A stretch of DNA of 64,000 nucleotides from an uncultured Cellvibrionales bacterium (GCA_913020115.1 CAJWBQ010000004.1:104428-168427), one strand, 5' to 3'; counted from the stretch's first letter, positions 49,581 through 60,944 are shown. Notes: a model not told the origin generated them from the sequence alone. A program made the numbers and translations.

Positions 49581-49910
49581 CTAGATAGACTTAATGGTGC
49601 CTTTAGGCAAAACAGCGTGAACGGCAACACGCTGAAACTTTAATTCAGAATTGCTACCCACATCTAGAACTATGTAATTTTCGTCTACTTTAGTTATTTT
49701 TCCCAACATTCCGCTGGTCATCACAACTTCATCACCCTTCGCCAATGACGACACCAGATCTGTGTGCTCTTTCTGACGCTTGCGCTGTGGACGAATAATG
49801 AATAAATACATAAATACAAACAGGCCGCCAAACATCAGCAGGGTAACCATTGGGTTGGCTTCTGTCGCACCACCCGTTTGTGCCATAGCGGCCGGAATAA
49901 AGAATTCCAT
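49581..49910 (-). CDS. yajC: Sec translocon accessory protein YajC
   Basis: 109 residues, the E. coli length. One membrane segment (VTLLMFGGLFVFMYLFIIRPQRKRQKEH) is followed by the cytoplasmic SLAKGDEVVMTSGMLGKITKVDENYIVLDVGSNSELKFQRVAV block. YajC joins SecDF-YidC in the Sec holotranslocon. It is usually between tgt and secD; here it is alone between an AraC regulator and its own terminator, without secD or secF beyond it. A second yajC could exist elsewhere. Confidence 0.95.
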   Translation of the reverse strand: MEFFIPAAMAQTGGATEANPMVTLLMFGGLFVFMYLFIIRPQRKRQKEHTDLVSSLAKGDEVVMTSGMLGKITKVDENYIVLDVGSNSELKFQRVAVHAVLPKGTIKSI

Positions 49911-49986
49911 CCAATTTACCTCTTAAGAATTTCAGGGATTACAAAGCGGGTAACTTTACCTTGTTTACTCAAGGCAGGCAATTGGC

Positions 49987-50039
49987 ACCACACACAAATA
50001 CCCCAATACCATAGAGCCATCGGAGTATTTGTGTGTGGT
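49987..50039. repeat. Perfect 15-bp inverted repeat
   Basis: ACCACACACAAATAC (49987-50001) and GTATTTGTGTGTGGT (50025-50039) are exact reverse complements with a 23-nt spacer. It lies between the AraC regulator stop (50061) and the yajC start (49910). No T-run follows, so it may be an operator or an RNA structure. Confidence 0.7.
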
Positions 50040-50060
50040 ACCTAGAAACGAGCAAAGGGC

Positions 50061-51068
50061 TTAAACGTAATCCCGAAACAGTTTGCGGAAAGTGCTGGGA
50101 GAAAGGCCTGTCCAGCGCTTAAAAGCGTTGGTAAAGCTGGTACGATCTGAAAAGTCCAATATGCCTGAAATACGATCGATACTGTGATTTTGCTCCACCA
50201 AGTAGGTGATAGAGTGATGGAAACGCACTTGGTCGCGAAGCTGAGCAAAATTGATATTTTGCTGCTGTAGGCGTCGCTGTAGAGTGCGCTTAGACAAGCT
50301 TAACTCAGTGGCAATAAATTCGATGCCTAGCTTTTCATGACCAATTCGGTTTTGCAGTACTTCTACGACTTTACCTGCAACTCCATGGGCCTGTGGAATT
50401 TGAGCTTGGTAGCTGTATTCTTTGAAGCTCTTAACTCCAGGCGTTACGAACCCTAGGGGGCCTGTTTCGTCTTCCTTGACGCCCTCTCGGCGTTGAACAT
50501 TCATAGCTTCATTCATTCTGGCAACTCCTTCGGCCATCAGGACTATAGTTTCGCGATCTTGAGCAGTATAAGGCTTGTCGACAGCGCTCGTCGAAAAGAA
50601 ATACAGCAAACCTGTGAATTCATCACCTGATAACACTGGTGTTGCAATATAGGCCTTAACTTGTGCCCTATTATAGGCTAGCTTGTCCAGATTTACAGCC
50701 AAACGACCATCTACGGGTGAAAACAAGGTTAAACTGCTGCTCCTTACCGCCTGCTCGAGCCCTTCTACTGGCCCCGTTTCAGCGCTGATCAATGATTCTA
50801 TAGCGCTAAGATCGTATTGGTAGCAAGATGGGGGCCAGGCGCCTTGGCCATGCTCTACGTAAGCCCCCTTGTCTAGGCCAAACATGCGGCAACCCGCTTC
50901 AAGGTAAAACAGTATTTGTTGTGCTGAATCGGACTTTGGGCTCAGCAACTGGCGATGTAAAAAACGCAAACGATCAGGAAATTGATCTAATTGGTAAGCC
51001 GCAAACGCTTCGCTTGAGTGTGAAAGTGCTTCGGGCTTAAGGGCAATGTTATGCCGGGTATTATCCAT
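50061..51068 (-). CDS. AraC-family regulator with GAF-like sensor domain
   Basis: 335 residues. The N-terminal half (about 35-195) looks like a GAF sensor: LFYLEAGCRMFGLDKGAYVE, VKAYIATPVLSGDEFTGLLYFFS and YTAQDRETIVLMAEGVARMN. The C-terminal 100 residues are an AraC/XylS DNA-binding domain (LGIEFIATELSLSKRTLQRRLQQQNINFAQLRDQVRFHHSITYLV and GFSDRTSFTNAFKRWTGLSPSTFR-like with DFSDRTSF). The signal and targets are unknown; the 15-bp inverted repeat just after the gene could be a site. Confidence 0.88.
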   Translation of the reverse strand: MDNTRHNIALKPEALSHSSEAFAAYQLDQFPDRLRFLHRQLLSPKSDSAQQILFYLEAGCRMFGLDKGAYVEHGQGAWPPSCYQYDLSAIESLISAETGPVEGLEQAVRSSSLTLFSPVDGRLAVNLDKLAYNRAQVKAYIATPVLSGDEFTGLLYFFSTSAVDKPYTAQDRETIVLMAEGVARMNEAMNVQRREGVKEDETGPLGFVTPGVKSFKEYSYQAQIPQAHGVAGKVVEVLQNRIGHEKLGIEFIATELSLSKRTLQRRLQQQNINFAQLRDQVRFHHSITYLVEQNHSIDRISGILDFSDRTSFTNAFKRWTGLSPSTFRKLFRDYV

Positions 51069-51174
51069 TAACAGCTATGTCCATTCATTAATGAGACGAC
51101 TCTCTAAAGTGGGCCTTGAGGGCTTGTTAAACTATTCTTTATTACTGGATATAACTAGAATCAAAGGTGCCAAT

Positions 51175-51282
51175 ATGACGACTTACGCGCCTTATGGTGA
51201 AATTTTGGAAGAAGATTGTAGGCACAGGGCTAAGCCTACCCTCTACATCTATACGGTCAACGCAATTGCTCAGAATTTGTGA
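51175..51282 (+). CDS. Possible small protein (35 residues)
   Basis: An ATG at 51175 with AAAGGTG six nt upstream opens a 35-codon frame (MTTYAPYGEILEEDC...) in the gap between bcp and the AraC gene, on the other strand. An internal GTAGGC...GCCTAC inverted repeat is present. No family is recognised, and it may be chance. Confidence 0.25.
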   Translation: MTTYAPYGEILEEDCRHRAKPTLYIYTVNAIAQNL

Positions 51283-51354
51283 ACCAGTCGAGGTCTTGTG
51301 TGAGCTCGTGCATAGGAGCGTCCAAAAGACCCTATAAAAAACAAGACTCTATAA

Positions 51355-51822
51355 CTAGCTTGAAAGTAGAGCCAAGAGATCATCATGATGAGTTTTAGTT
51401 TTAAATTTATTCATTATATGAGTTAAACGACCCTCTTTGTTGATAATAAAGGTGGTTCTCACAATGCCCATATACTCGCGCCCCATAAACTTCTTGAGAT
51501 CCCAAATACCGTATTTTTCAGCGATCCCATGATCTTCATCTGATAGTAAATCAAAGTTGAGCTCGTGTTTGTCGATGAACTTTTGCAGCTTTGCAACTGG
51601 ATCAGGGCTTAATCCTAGTACTACAGTATCCAAATCAGCCAAAGCCTTTTCACTGTCTCGAATACCACAGGCTTGAAGGGTGCAGCCTGGAGTTAAAGCT
51701 TTTGGGTAAAAATAAACCACAACATTCTTTTTACCTTTGAAATCCTTCAAGCTTACCTTTTCACCACTTTGATTTAGTAAGCTAAATGCTGGAGCAAGAT
51801 TTCCAATTTTTGGCAGAGCCAT
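51355..51822 (-). CDS. bcp: Thioredoxin-dependent thiol peroxidase Bcp
   Basis: 155 residues of the AhpC/TSA-like BCP branch. PKALTPGCTLQACGIRD holds the peroxidatic Cys47 and resolving Cys52, five residues apart as in E. coli Bcp. VVGLSPDPVAKLQKF-type and GVRTTFIINKEGRL-type segments (here VLGLSPD and VRTTFIINKEG) complete the family. It reduces peroxides with electrons from thioredoxin, linked to TrxB (14542). Confidence 0.95.
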   Translation of the reverse strand: MALPKIGNLAPAFSLLNQSGEKVSLKDFKGKKNVVVYFYPKALTPGCTLQACGIRDSEKALADLDTVVLGLSPDPVAKLQKFIDKHELNFDLLSDEDHGIAEKYGIWDLKKFMGREYMGIVRTTFIINKEGRLTHIMNKFKTKTHHDDLLALLSS

Positions 51823-51884
51823 GAAAAATTTCCTTTTCTGTTAAATTTTTTAAGGTCCACGAAACTCAGTGGCAGAATTATAGC

Positions 51885-51915
51885 AAAAAAAAAACGCCGC
51901 GAGAGCGGCGTTTTT
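51885..51915 (-). terminator. Rho-independent terminator of mdh
   Basis: AAAAACGCCGC and GCGGCGTTTTT form an 11-bp stem around GAGA, and on the minus strand a run of T residues follows. It is 18 nt downstream of the mdh stop and directly upstream of bcp. Confidence 0.88.
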
Positions 51916-51932
51916 AAAAGAACTAAGAAAAT

Positions 51933-52916
51933 TTACGCGGGCAACAAGTCTTTCACTGCATCGCGTTCTTCTTGAAGTTCTTTCTCTGTAGCACTCATTT
52001 TAGCGCGAGAGAAATCGTTGATTTCAAGACCCTGAACAATTTCCCAGTCGCCGTTTTTACAAACACAAGGGAATGAGTAGATCAAACCTTCTTCGATGCC
52101 ATAACTGCCGTCACTGTATACACCCATGCTGACCCAATCGCCTTCACTGGTGCCTAAAGCCCAGTCACGCATGTGAAAAATAGCTGCATTCGCAGCAGAA
52201 GCCGCACTAGAGGCGCCGCGCGCTTCGATAATCGCTGCTCCACGCTGCTGAACCGTAGGAATGAAATCAGCTTCGTACCAAGCCTGATCAATCAAGCTCA
52301 TCGCATCAGTACCTGCGACTTTGGTCTGGTGAATATCTGGATACTGAGTTGAAGAGTGGTTACCCCAAATAGTCAACTTTGTAACATCGTTAATGGTCTT
52401 GCCTGTTTTCTGAGCCAACTGAGTCATAGCACGGTTGTGATCAAGACGAGTCATAGCAGTAAACTGACGAGGGTTGATCGCTGGAGCATTGCGTTGTGCA
52501 ATCAATGAATTGGTGTTTGCAGGATTACCTACAACCAAAACCTTGATATCTCGTGAAGCGTGATCATTGATCGCCTTACCTTGCACTGAGAAAATTGCAG
52601 CGTTAGCGGCTAATAGGTCAGCGCGCTCCATACCTGGGCCACGAGGACGAGCGCCTACAAGCAAGGCGTAATCGGCATCTTTAAACGCTACATTGGCGTC
52701 GTCACTGCAAACCATACCGGCTAGCAGAGGGAAAGCACAGTCGTCTAGTTCCATTGCCACGCCCTTGAGCGCGTTCAGAGCAGGAGTAATCTCCAGCATC
52801 TGTAAAATGACAGGCTGGTCTTTACCCAGCATTTCGCCCGCAGCAATGCGGAATAACAAGGAATAGCTGATTTGGCCAGCTGCGCCGGTAATGGCAACTC
52901 GAACAGGTGCTTTCAC
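51933..52916 (-). CDS. mdh: Malate dehydrogenase (NAD, MDH type 2)
   Basis: 327 residues, the longer cytoplasmic-type family found in Pseudomonas and related bacteria rather than the 312-residue E. coli form. [18 protein letters not shown] binds [18 protein letters not shown] is the substrate loop, [16 protein letters not shown] and [14 protein letters not shown] are present, and NHSSTQYPD carries the catalytic histidine. It converts malate and oxaloacetate in the TCA cycle and glyoxylate shunt. A promoter with a perfect TATAAT and a leader hairpin precede it. Confidence 0.97.
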   Translation of the reverse strand: MKAPVRVAITGAAGQISYSLLFRIAAGEMLGKDQPVILQMLEITPALNALKGVAMELDDCAFPLLAGMVCSDDANVAFKDADYALLVGARPRGPGMERADLLAANAAIFSVQGKAINDHASRDIKVLVVGNPANTNSLIAQRNAPAINPRQFTAMTRLDHNRAMTQLAQKTGKTINDVTKLTIWGNHSSTQYPDIHQTKVAGTDAMSLIDQAWYEADFIPTVQQRGAAIIEARGASSAASAANAAIFHMRDWALGTSEGDWVSMGVYSDGSYGIEEGLIYSFPCVCKNGDWEIVQGLEINDFSRAKMSATEKELQEERDAVKDLLPA

Positions 52917-52946
52917 AATAATTCTCCGTAGGATACTAAAACATGA

Positions 52947-52963
52947 GGCCGAGGGGCTCGGCC
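52947..52963 (-). other. Leader hairpin before mdh
   Basis: GGCCGAG and CTCGGCC form a perfect 7-bp stem with a 3-nt loop, starting about 6 nt after the predicted mdh start site. On the minus strand TCATGTTTTAG follows, so it could also end the tatD-dUTPase transcript. Confidence 0.5.
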
Positions 52964-52975
52964 AGACGGTTGCGC

Positions 52976-53004
52976 ATTATAGGGAACTGCACAGCCGAAG
53001 TATA
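52976..53004 (-). promoter_or_regulatory. Predicted mdh promoter
   Basis: A perfect TATAAT (52981-52976, minus strand) sits 17 bp after TATACT (53004-52999), in the gap after the dUTPase stop. The -35 matches the consensus at three of six positions. Confidence 0.5.
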
Positions 53005-53010
53005 TGCTAC

Positions 53011-53631
53011 TTATGCGTTTAGGCTTTGATACAGCGTATTTAAACGCTCATATAAAGTTTCCGGAAAACCCGCAGCTTTGGCGTCAAGCTCGGCAATAAT
53101 CTCGACGAGGTGTTCATTATCTTCTCGACCACCCCAGATTTTCCGGTAACTGCCGTCTTTGTAGCCATTGTCCTGACGAAAGAAGTTAAGCACATTTTTG
53201 CCCACATAACCTTCATACAACTGATCAAAACTAAGGTCAATTCCCGCCATCAGACGTCCGAAAGAGGCCACCGAGAAGTCCCGAGTTGTGAGGGTTTCAC
53301 CCGCAAAACGCTCCAGATCTAAACGAAAATCGGGCTCGTCACTTGATACATTTAGATTAGCTTCAATCAAGTCTACGATTTCATCTTCAGTTAAATCCCG
53401 ACTGAGTAAGATACTCAGACCAAAATGCCAGATATCGATCAATTCGAGCTTCACTTGTTCAACATCTGGGTCTTGTCTTTTCCACCATTTCCATCCGTAG
53501 TGGTCAAGCAGCTCACCACACTCAATCCATATTGCGCGATACCACTCAAAGCCCTGGCTTTGCCAATCGGCATTCACCTTAGTGTTCATGCTGTTTTGCA
53601 GGGCCAGCATGGCCTGTATTTGCTGCCTCAT
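53011..53631 (-). CDS. Dimeric dUTPase (dUTPase_2 family)
   Basis: 206 residues, all-alpha dUTP diphosphatase rather than the common trimeric Dut. Metal-binding ExxE (Glu37, Glu40) in WIECGELLDHYGWKWWK and ExxD (Glu63, Asp66) in LELIDIWHFG are intact, followed by NVLNFFRQDNGYKDGSYRKIWGGREDN, the nucleotide-binding part. It removes dUTP to keep uracil out of DNA. It overlaps tatD by 4 nt and ends the holB-pilZ-tatD operon. Confidence 0.93.
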   Translation of the reverse strand: MRQQIQAMLALQNSMNTKVNADWQSQGFEWYRAIWIECGELLDHYGWKWWKRQDPDVEQVKLELIDIWHFGLSILLSRDLTEDEIVDLIEANLNVSSDEPDFRLDLERFAGETLTTRDFSVASFGRLMAGIDLSFDQLYEGYVGKNVLNFFRQDNGYKDGSYRKIWGGREDNEHLVEIIAELDAKAAGFPETLYERLNTLYQSLNA

Positions 53632-54431
53632 AGGGTCTTACTCATCACTCTTGTGGAATTAGCTTGATTAAACAAGCGAAAGAAATTATTAGTCGTTATC
53701 TCTGCCAGCTCTTCTAGACGAAGGCCTTTGAGCTCAGCCACATACTCGGCCACTTCACGAACATATTTCGGCTGATTGGGTTTGCCACGATAGGGAATTG
53801 GCGCCAAATAAGGCGAGTCGGTTTCCACCAAAAGGTGATCCAATGGAACGTTTCGAACTACATCTCGCAGCGCTTCGGCATTTTTGAAGGTAACTATTCC
53901 CGAGATAGAGATCATGTAATTCATATCTATGGCCCGGCGTGCCATGTCCCAATCTTCGGTGAAACAATGTAAAACTCCTGCACTTTCTAGGTTGCCGTGG
54001 GTTTTAATCAAATTCAGCGTGTCTTCCTTTGCGTCACGCGTGTGCACCACAACCGGCTTTTGGCTTTTGTCTGCGGCCTGCAAGTGATGGACAAAACTTT
54101 CTTGCTGTAAAGCTTTGCTGTCCTGGCTATAGTAGTAATCCAAACCCGTTTCGCCTATCGCAACAACTTTATCTTGGCGAGCGAAATCAATAAGCTGCTC
54201 TACCCCAGCAACACCGCTATCGACGTCCAGAGGGTGAACCCCCACTGAGGCCCAAACATTGTCATTCGCCTGCGCTATATCAACAACGTTTTGAAGGTTT
54301 TCCAAGCTTATGCTGATGCAGAGAAACCCTTCGATGCCCCTCTCACGAGCAGCGTCAAGGGCCAGAGATAAGGTGTTTTCGTAGCGATCCAAGTTAATGC
54401 GATCGAGGTGGCAGTGGGAATCAATAATCAT
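53628..54431 (-). CDS. TatD-family metal-dependent hydrolase (YcfH-like)
   Basis: 267 residues. IDSHCHLDRI (metal His), ASVGVHPLD, AIGETGLDYYYSQD, PVVVHTRDA, GVLHCFTED and LVETDSPYLAP are the TatD TIM-barrel motifs. Homologs are 3'-5' DNA exonucleases or D-aminoacyl-tRNA-type hydrolases. The location after holB-pilZ is the standard ycfH place. The last 10 residues (NSTRVMSKTL) extend into the dUTPase start. Confidence 0.92.
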   Translation of the reverse strand: MIIDSHCHLDRINLDRYENTLSLALDAARERGIEGFLCISISLENLQNVVDIAQANDNVWASVGVHPLDVDSGVAGVEQLIDFARQDKVVAIGETGLDYYYSQDSKALQQESFVHHLQAADKSQKPVVVHTRDAKEDTLNLIKTHGNLESAGVLHCFTEDWDMARRAIDMNYMISISGIVTFKNAEALRDVVRNVPLDHLLVETDSPYLAPIPYRGKPNQPKYVREVAEYVAELKGLRLEELAEITTNNFFRLFNQANSTRVMSKTL

Positions 54432-54452
54432 GGGAGTTCTAATAGTGGAGCA

Positions 54453-54806
54453 TTACATGGTGTGGGTGGGTCTGTCCGACTCGAGAGAGCCCGCTAAATA
54501 GGTTTCAATCTTCTTGGAAGCCGTGTCGTCCTGATCATTGAACTGCACCCCAATGCCAGCGGCACGGTTACCCTGTGCGCCTTTAGGGGTTACCCACACG
54601 ACTTTACCGGCCACAGGGATCTTTTCCGGCTCATCCATTAGGTTTAATAGCATGAACACTTCATCGCCCAAGGCATAGGTTTTATTGGTTGGGATAAAGA
54701 GCCCACCATTGTTCAAGAAGGGCATATAGGCGGCATAGAGCACCGCCTTGTCTTTAATTGTTAATGAGAGAATGCCGTTGCGGGCGCCTCCTCCAATACC
54801 TTTCAT
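54453..54806 (-). CDS. pilZ: PilZ-domain protein (type IV pilus assembly PilZ)
   Basis: 117 residues. ARNGILSLTIKDKAVLYAAYMPFLNNGGLFIPTNKTYALGDEVFMLLNLMDEPEKIPVAGKVVWVTPKGAQGNRAAGIGVQF matches the P. aeruginosa PilZ prototype, which lacks the RxxxR cyclic-di-GMP motif, as here. PilZ binds PilB/FimX-type partners to allow pilus assembly. The holB-pilZ-tatD order is the one found in Pseudomonas. Confidence 0.93.
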   Translation of the reverse strand: MKGIGGGARNGILSLTIKDKAVLYAAYMPFLNNGGLFIPTNKTYALGDEVFMLLNLMDEPEKIPVAGKVVWVTPKGAQGNRAAGIGVQFNDQDDTASKKIETYLAGSLESDRPTHTM

Positions 54807-54853
54807 AGAACTCGGTCCTAACTATCGTTTCAAATGGCTGATCTTATTGCTGC

Positions 54854-55906
54854 TTAAGGTAATTCATTCGCCCTAGCCTGTCTAGCACGCCCGTACGACA
54901 ATCGTGCCAGCGCTCGCCAATCCATCAGGATCTCCTCTAGCAACAACTGCTTATTAGGGTTAGCGCTACTCAGAAGCTGACGTTTAGACATCATAATCTT
55001 GTCCAAGTATCGATACAGCAGAGTGGGGTCGAGCCCTTCCAGCAAAGGCAGTAGCGAAGCCTCTGGAGTCTGCCCCCGACCCGAGTCTTTAGCGTTTAAA
55101 TAACAGGCAATACCATGAACCCAGGCGATCAACCAATCCATTAGCTCTAAGGTATCGAGGTCCAAAAACTTTTTTGCCGCCTCAAGCGGCGAGACTTGCC
55201 CCAGAGCCACCTCCGACAAGGTACTCTGAAAGCCCTGCCGCTGCTCCAGCAAATCTCCATTGAGTAAGGCCAAGGCCGCCAGGGGAGCGCCATCGGCGAA
55301 CTGCAATAATGATTCAGCGCGGTCATCGCTGGCCATAGCCGCGAGCCAAGGCAGCGCCAAGTCCTTTGAAGGCGTTAGCAAGGTAAGAGTTTGGCAGCGG
55401 CTTCGCACCGTAGGCATTACAGCGCTGGGCACATGACTGACTAATACTATGAGAGTATTGCCGGCAGGTTCTTCCAAGCTTTTCAATAGCGCGTTGGCCG
55501 CATTGATGTTCATAGCCTCGGCAGGCTCAATAATGACGACTTTGTAACCCCCCTGCTGCGATGTTTTGCTAACGTATTCCGCCAGACTACGAATTTGATC
55601 AATTTTTATCGCTTTGCCAGCTTCTTCTGGCCTTATCAGCTTAAAATCTGGGTGCGTATCCGCTCGATTTAGCTGGCACGCTCGGCACTCTCCACATGCG
55701 AGACCACTGCGCGGCGAGTGACACAATAAATACTGACCCAAAGCCTGCGCAAGGTGGGACTTCCCCAAACCCTGCTGCCCTGCGAACAATAAGGCATGAG
55801 GCAACTTATCGGCTAGGTGCTGGTCAAGCACTCTCTGCCACTCGGCTTGCTGCCAAGGATAAGGTATTGCAGGAAAATCTACTGACTTGGGCTCACTGTC
55901 TTTCAT
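54854..55906 (-). CDS. holB: DNA polymerase III subunit delta'
   Basis: 350 residues. LPHALLFAGQQGLGKSHLAQALGQYLLC is a Walker-A-like clamp-loader segment, CGECRACQLNRADTHPDF is the four-cysteine zinc module, and INAANALLKSLEEPAGNTLIVLVSHVPSAVMPTVRSRCQ is the SRC-containing sensor region. HolB is the fixed subunit of the clamp loader. Its usual partner tmk is separated by the opposing rluA gene, so holB must have its own promoter in the 114-bp gap upstream. Confidence 0.94.
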   Translation of the reverse strand: MKDSEPKSVDFPAIPYPWQQAEWQRVLDQHLADKLPHALLFAGQQGLGKSHLAQALGQYLLCHSPRSGLACGECRACQLNRADTHPDFKLIRPEEAGKAIKIDQIRSLAEYVSKTSQQGGYKVVIIEPAEAMNINAANALLKSLEEPAGNTLIVLVSHVPSAVMPTVRSRCQTLTLLTPSKDLALPWLAAMASDDRAESLLQFADGAPLAALALLNGDLLEQRQGFQSTLSEVALGQVSPLEAAKKFLDLDTLELMDWLIAWVHGIACYLNAKDSGRGQTPEASLLPLLEGLDPTLLYRYLDKIMMSKRQLLSSANPNKQLLLEEILMDWRALARLSYGRARQARANELP

Positions 55907-56020
55907 GATTTGTGTCTGATTGAGGAATTTTCTAGCGGAACAATCGAGTCGGTTCTACAACTGTGCGATAATAGCGCGAGCAACTTAACCGAAATACAGC
56001 GCACAGAGTAAAGCTTCGCA

Positions 56021-58299
<2,279 letters not shown>

Positions 58300-58303
<4 letters not shown>

Positions 58304-59154
58304 AATTTCGCGGCCAACAATGAAGCCAAGCCCTGCTGTAATTCTTCTGTCACAAGGCCGGAGCCCCAACGACAATCTTCAAGACTCTCAACAGGTCGAA
58401 TACCCATCACGCTATTACACATAAATATTTCATCAGCTTGTTTGATATCGTCTAAGGTCAATTCAAGTTCTTTCACGTCCCGCGCGATGAAGGGCGCTAA
58501 ATGTTCGATAATGCAATTCCGCATTACCCCTGCAACTCCACAGTGATTAACTAAGGGAGTCAAAAGAACTTTATCGACAACAATAAAAACATTTGAGGAT
58601 GTTCCTTCAACAACCCAGCCTTGACTGTCGCGCAACAAACCTTCCGAAAAATTTTCGTCTTGCCACTCTGCTCTCGCCAGCACATATTCCAGCTTATTCA
58701 AATGCTTTAGGCCCGCCAAATGCTTGTTCCTACCTAAGCGATGTTCACAAAGAAACAGATTCAAAGCGGTTTTATTGGTTTTTAGAAAATTTGCTGGAGG
58801 CGGCACGATAATAATGCAAAGCGTTGTTTCGGCGACGTCAGGAATGGCATAACCTCGACCACCAACACCTCTCGTTATAATCAATTTCACAACCGCATCA
58901 GTGATGTCTTGTTGGCTCGCCGCGAACAAAACCTGCGCAAGTTGTTGCTCTAGCTCAAGCTGATCAAATTTGATGCCTAGACGATCGCACGAATGGCGCA
59001 AGCGTCGATAGTGCCATTTTAAAAGCGGGAGATGGCCTCCCCGCATGGCCATGGTCTCAAATACACCATCGCCATAGGCAAAGCCACGATCAAGCGGGGA
59101 AATCGGCGCATCTTCTACGCCATTAACAAATACAATAGGGCTAAAGCTTAACAT
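58300..59154 (-). CDS. pabC: Aminodeoxychorismate lyase
   Basis: 284 residues, fold-type IV PLP enzyme. PISPLDRGFAYGDGVFETMAMRGG, GLKHLNKLEYVLARAEW with the PLP lysine, and EGTSSNVFIV with GVMRNCIIE match PabC. It splits 4-amino-4-deoxychorismate into p-aminobenzoate and pyruvate, acting after PabB (33919). It lies 18 nt after fabF and overlaps mltG by 4 nt, the usual fabF-pabC-mltG order. Confidence 0.94.
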
Positions 59155-59172
59155 GGCTCTAGTGTAAACAAT

Positions 59173-60414
59173 TTAGCGTAGCTTTCGGAAAAGTATTGAA
59201 CCGTTAGTACCGCCAAAACCAAAAGAATTTGATAGCACTGCGTCAATTTTACGTTCTTGTGCGGTATGCGGCACAAGGTTTATGTCGCAACTTTCTTCCG
59301 GGTTGTCTAGATTAATGGTGGGCGGAGCAACCTGATCACGAATTGCCAAGATGCTAAATATAGCCTCAACCGCTCCGGCCGCGCCAAGCAGATGACCAAT
59401 CATCGATTTACTTGAGCTCACGGCCACCTTAGAGCTTGCCGACCCCATAACTGACTTCACGGCCTGACATTCCGCGACATCACCTGCTGGAGTTGATGTG
59501 CCGTGCGCATTGATGTAATCAATTGAATCTGCCGAGATGCCTGCGTCTTTAATGGCATTCGCCATGGATCGCGCGGCACCTGCTCCGTCAGGTGGAGGCG
59601 AGGTCATGTGGTAAGCATCGCCGCTCATTCCAAAGCCGATCATTTCTGCATAAATATTGGCACCGCGCGCTTTCGCGTGCTCATACTCTTCCAACATTAT
59701 AACGCCAGCGCCGTCCCCCAGCACAAAGCCATCTCTATCTTTATCCCAAGGCCGGCTCGCGGCTTCCGGGTTGTCGTTGCGGGTAGATAGTGCTCTTGCC
59801 GCCGCGAAACCACCCAAACCCGCAGGCGTGGTGGCCATCTCTGCACCGCCCGCCAACATAGCGTCTGCATCTCCATACATAATCGTACGTGCTGCTAAAC
59901 CAATACTATGGGTTCCCGTTGTACAAGCCGTAACCACCGCCAAATTTGGCCCGCGAAAACCATACTTGATGGAGAGGTTGCCCGCGATCATGTTAATAAT
60001 TGCCCCGGGCACAAAAAACGGCGAAATACGACGAGGACCTTTGTGTTCAATTGTTAAGGCCCCATTCTCGATCGAGCCTATGCCGCCTATACCTGCGCCA
60101 ATCACGGCGCCAATACGATCAGCATTTTCTTCACAAACTTCCAAACCGGAATCTTCCAAAGCCTGAATGCCGGCCACCATACCGTATTGAATAAATGGGT
60201 CCATTTTACGGGCGTCTTTCACGGCCATATACGGTTCCACATCAAAATCTTTAACGCCTGCGCCAAAACGCGTTGTGAATTTGGAGACGTCAAAATGCGA
60301 GATAGGGCCTACACCACTTCTACCTGCTAGAATACCTTCCCAGGTGCTTGCAACAGTATTCCCTAAAGGGCTCACCATTCCGAGGCCAGTCACTACAACT
60401 CTTCTTTTTGACAC
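59173..60414 (-). CDS. fabF: 3-oxoacyl-[acyl-carrier-protein] synthase II
   Basis: 413 residues. The Cys-His-His triad is in [11 protein letters not shown] (Cys164), [11 protein letters not shown] and [13 protein letters not shown]. It extends acyl chains by condensing acyl-ACP with malonyl-ACP and in E. coli controls unsaturated chain length at low temperature. It is separated from acpP by 110 bp with a terminator-like hairpin, so it receives only part of the acpP transcription. Confidence 0.97.
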   Translation of the reverse strand: MSKRRVVVTGLGMVSPLGNTVASTWEGILAGRSGVGPISHFDVSKFTTRFGAGVKDFDVEPYMAVKDARKMDPFIQYGMVAGIQALEDSGLEVCEENADRIGAVIGAGIGGIGSIENGALTIEHKGPRRISPFFVPGAIINMIAGNLSIKYGFRGPNLAVVTACTTGTHSIGLAARTIMYGDADAMLAGGAEMATTPAGLGGFAAARALSTRNDNPEAASRPWDKDRDGFVLGDGAGVIMLEEYEHAKARGANIYAEMIGFGMSGDAYHMTSPPPDGAGAARSMANAIKDAGISADSIDYINAHGTSTPAGDVAECQAVKSVMGSASSKVAVSSSKSMIGHLLGAAGAVEAIFSILAIRDQVAPPTINLDNPEESCDINLVPHTAQERKIDAVLSNSFGFGGTNGSILFRKLR

Positions 60415-60456
60415 CTAGCATTCTCCAAACAAGATAAATTTATGGGGTCGTACAAA

Positions 60457-60492
60457 CAACAAAAGCCGCACTATCTCGCAATAGTGGCGGCC
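60457..60492 (-). terminator. Terminator/attenuator between acpP and fabF
   Basis: On the minus strand GGCCGC-C-ACTAT pairs with ATAGT-GCGGC (one bulged C) around a 6-nt loop and is followed by TTTTGTTGTTTG. It would yield abundant short acpP mRNA and limit read-through into fabF. Confidence 0.7.
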
Positions 60493-60524
60493 TTTGTCAC
60501 TCAATATCCAGCAGAGCTGAAAAA

Positions 60525-60761
60525 TTAAGCTTGGTTTGAGTTGACGTAATCGATTGCCAACTGAACTGTAGTAATTTTCTCAGCTTCTTCGTCAGGAATT
60601 TCAGTTTCAAATTCTTCTTCTAGAGCCATTACCAACTCTACAGTATCCAGAGAGTCTGCACCTAGATCTTCTACGAAAGACGCTTCGTTTTTTACTTCTT
60701 CTTCTTTAACGCCCAGTTGCTCTGCAACGATCTTTTTTACGCGCTCTTCAATGCTGCTCAT
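60525..60761 (-). CDS. acpP: Acyl carrier protein
   Basis: 78 residues. The acidic four-helix protein carries the phosphopantetheine site DSL (Ser37) in [22 protein letters not shown]. It shuttles acyl intermediates in fatty-acid synthesis. GGAG lies about 10 nt upstream of the ATG. A promoter candidate is 90-125 bp upstream and a terminator-like hairpin follows, consistent with strong separate expression. Confidence 0.98.
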   Translation of the reverse strand: MSSIEERVKKIVAEQLGVKEEEVKNEASFVEDLGADSLDTVELVMALEEEFETEIPDEEAEKITTVQLAIDYVNSNQA

Positions 60762-60857
60762 AAGTTTTTAAACTCCTAATCAATAAATTCGGTTAAACCA
60801 TTGTTATAAATCTGGTCGTCCAGACTTTTTGAAACTGCGGTGGTTAACACGGACGGC

Positions 60858-60886
60858 ATTTTACATTGAATTCCACCGCGTTGTAA
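60858..60886 (-). promoter_or_regulatory. Predicted acpP promoter
   Basis: On the minus strand TTACAA (60886-60881) and TAAAAT (60863-60858) are 17 bp apart. The start would be near 60851, giving a leader of about 90 nt. Confidence 0.55.
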
Positions 60887-60944
60887 CGCCCTTAACAAAA
60901 ATTCTTTGAAATAAAGGAATATATCCTTATTAATCAAAGACATA

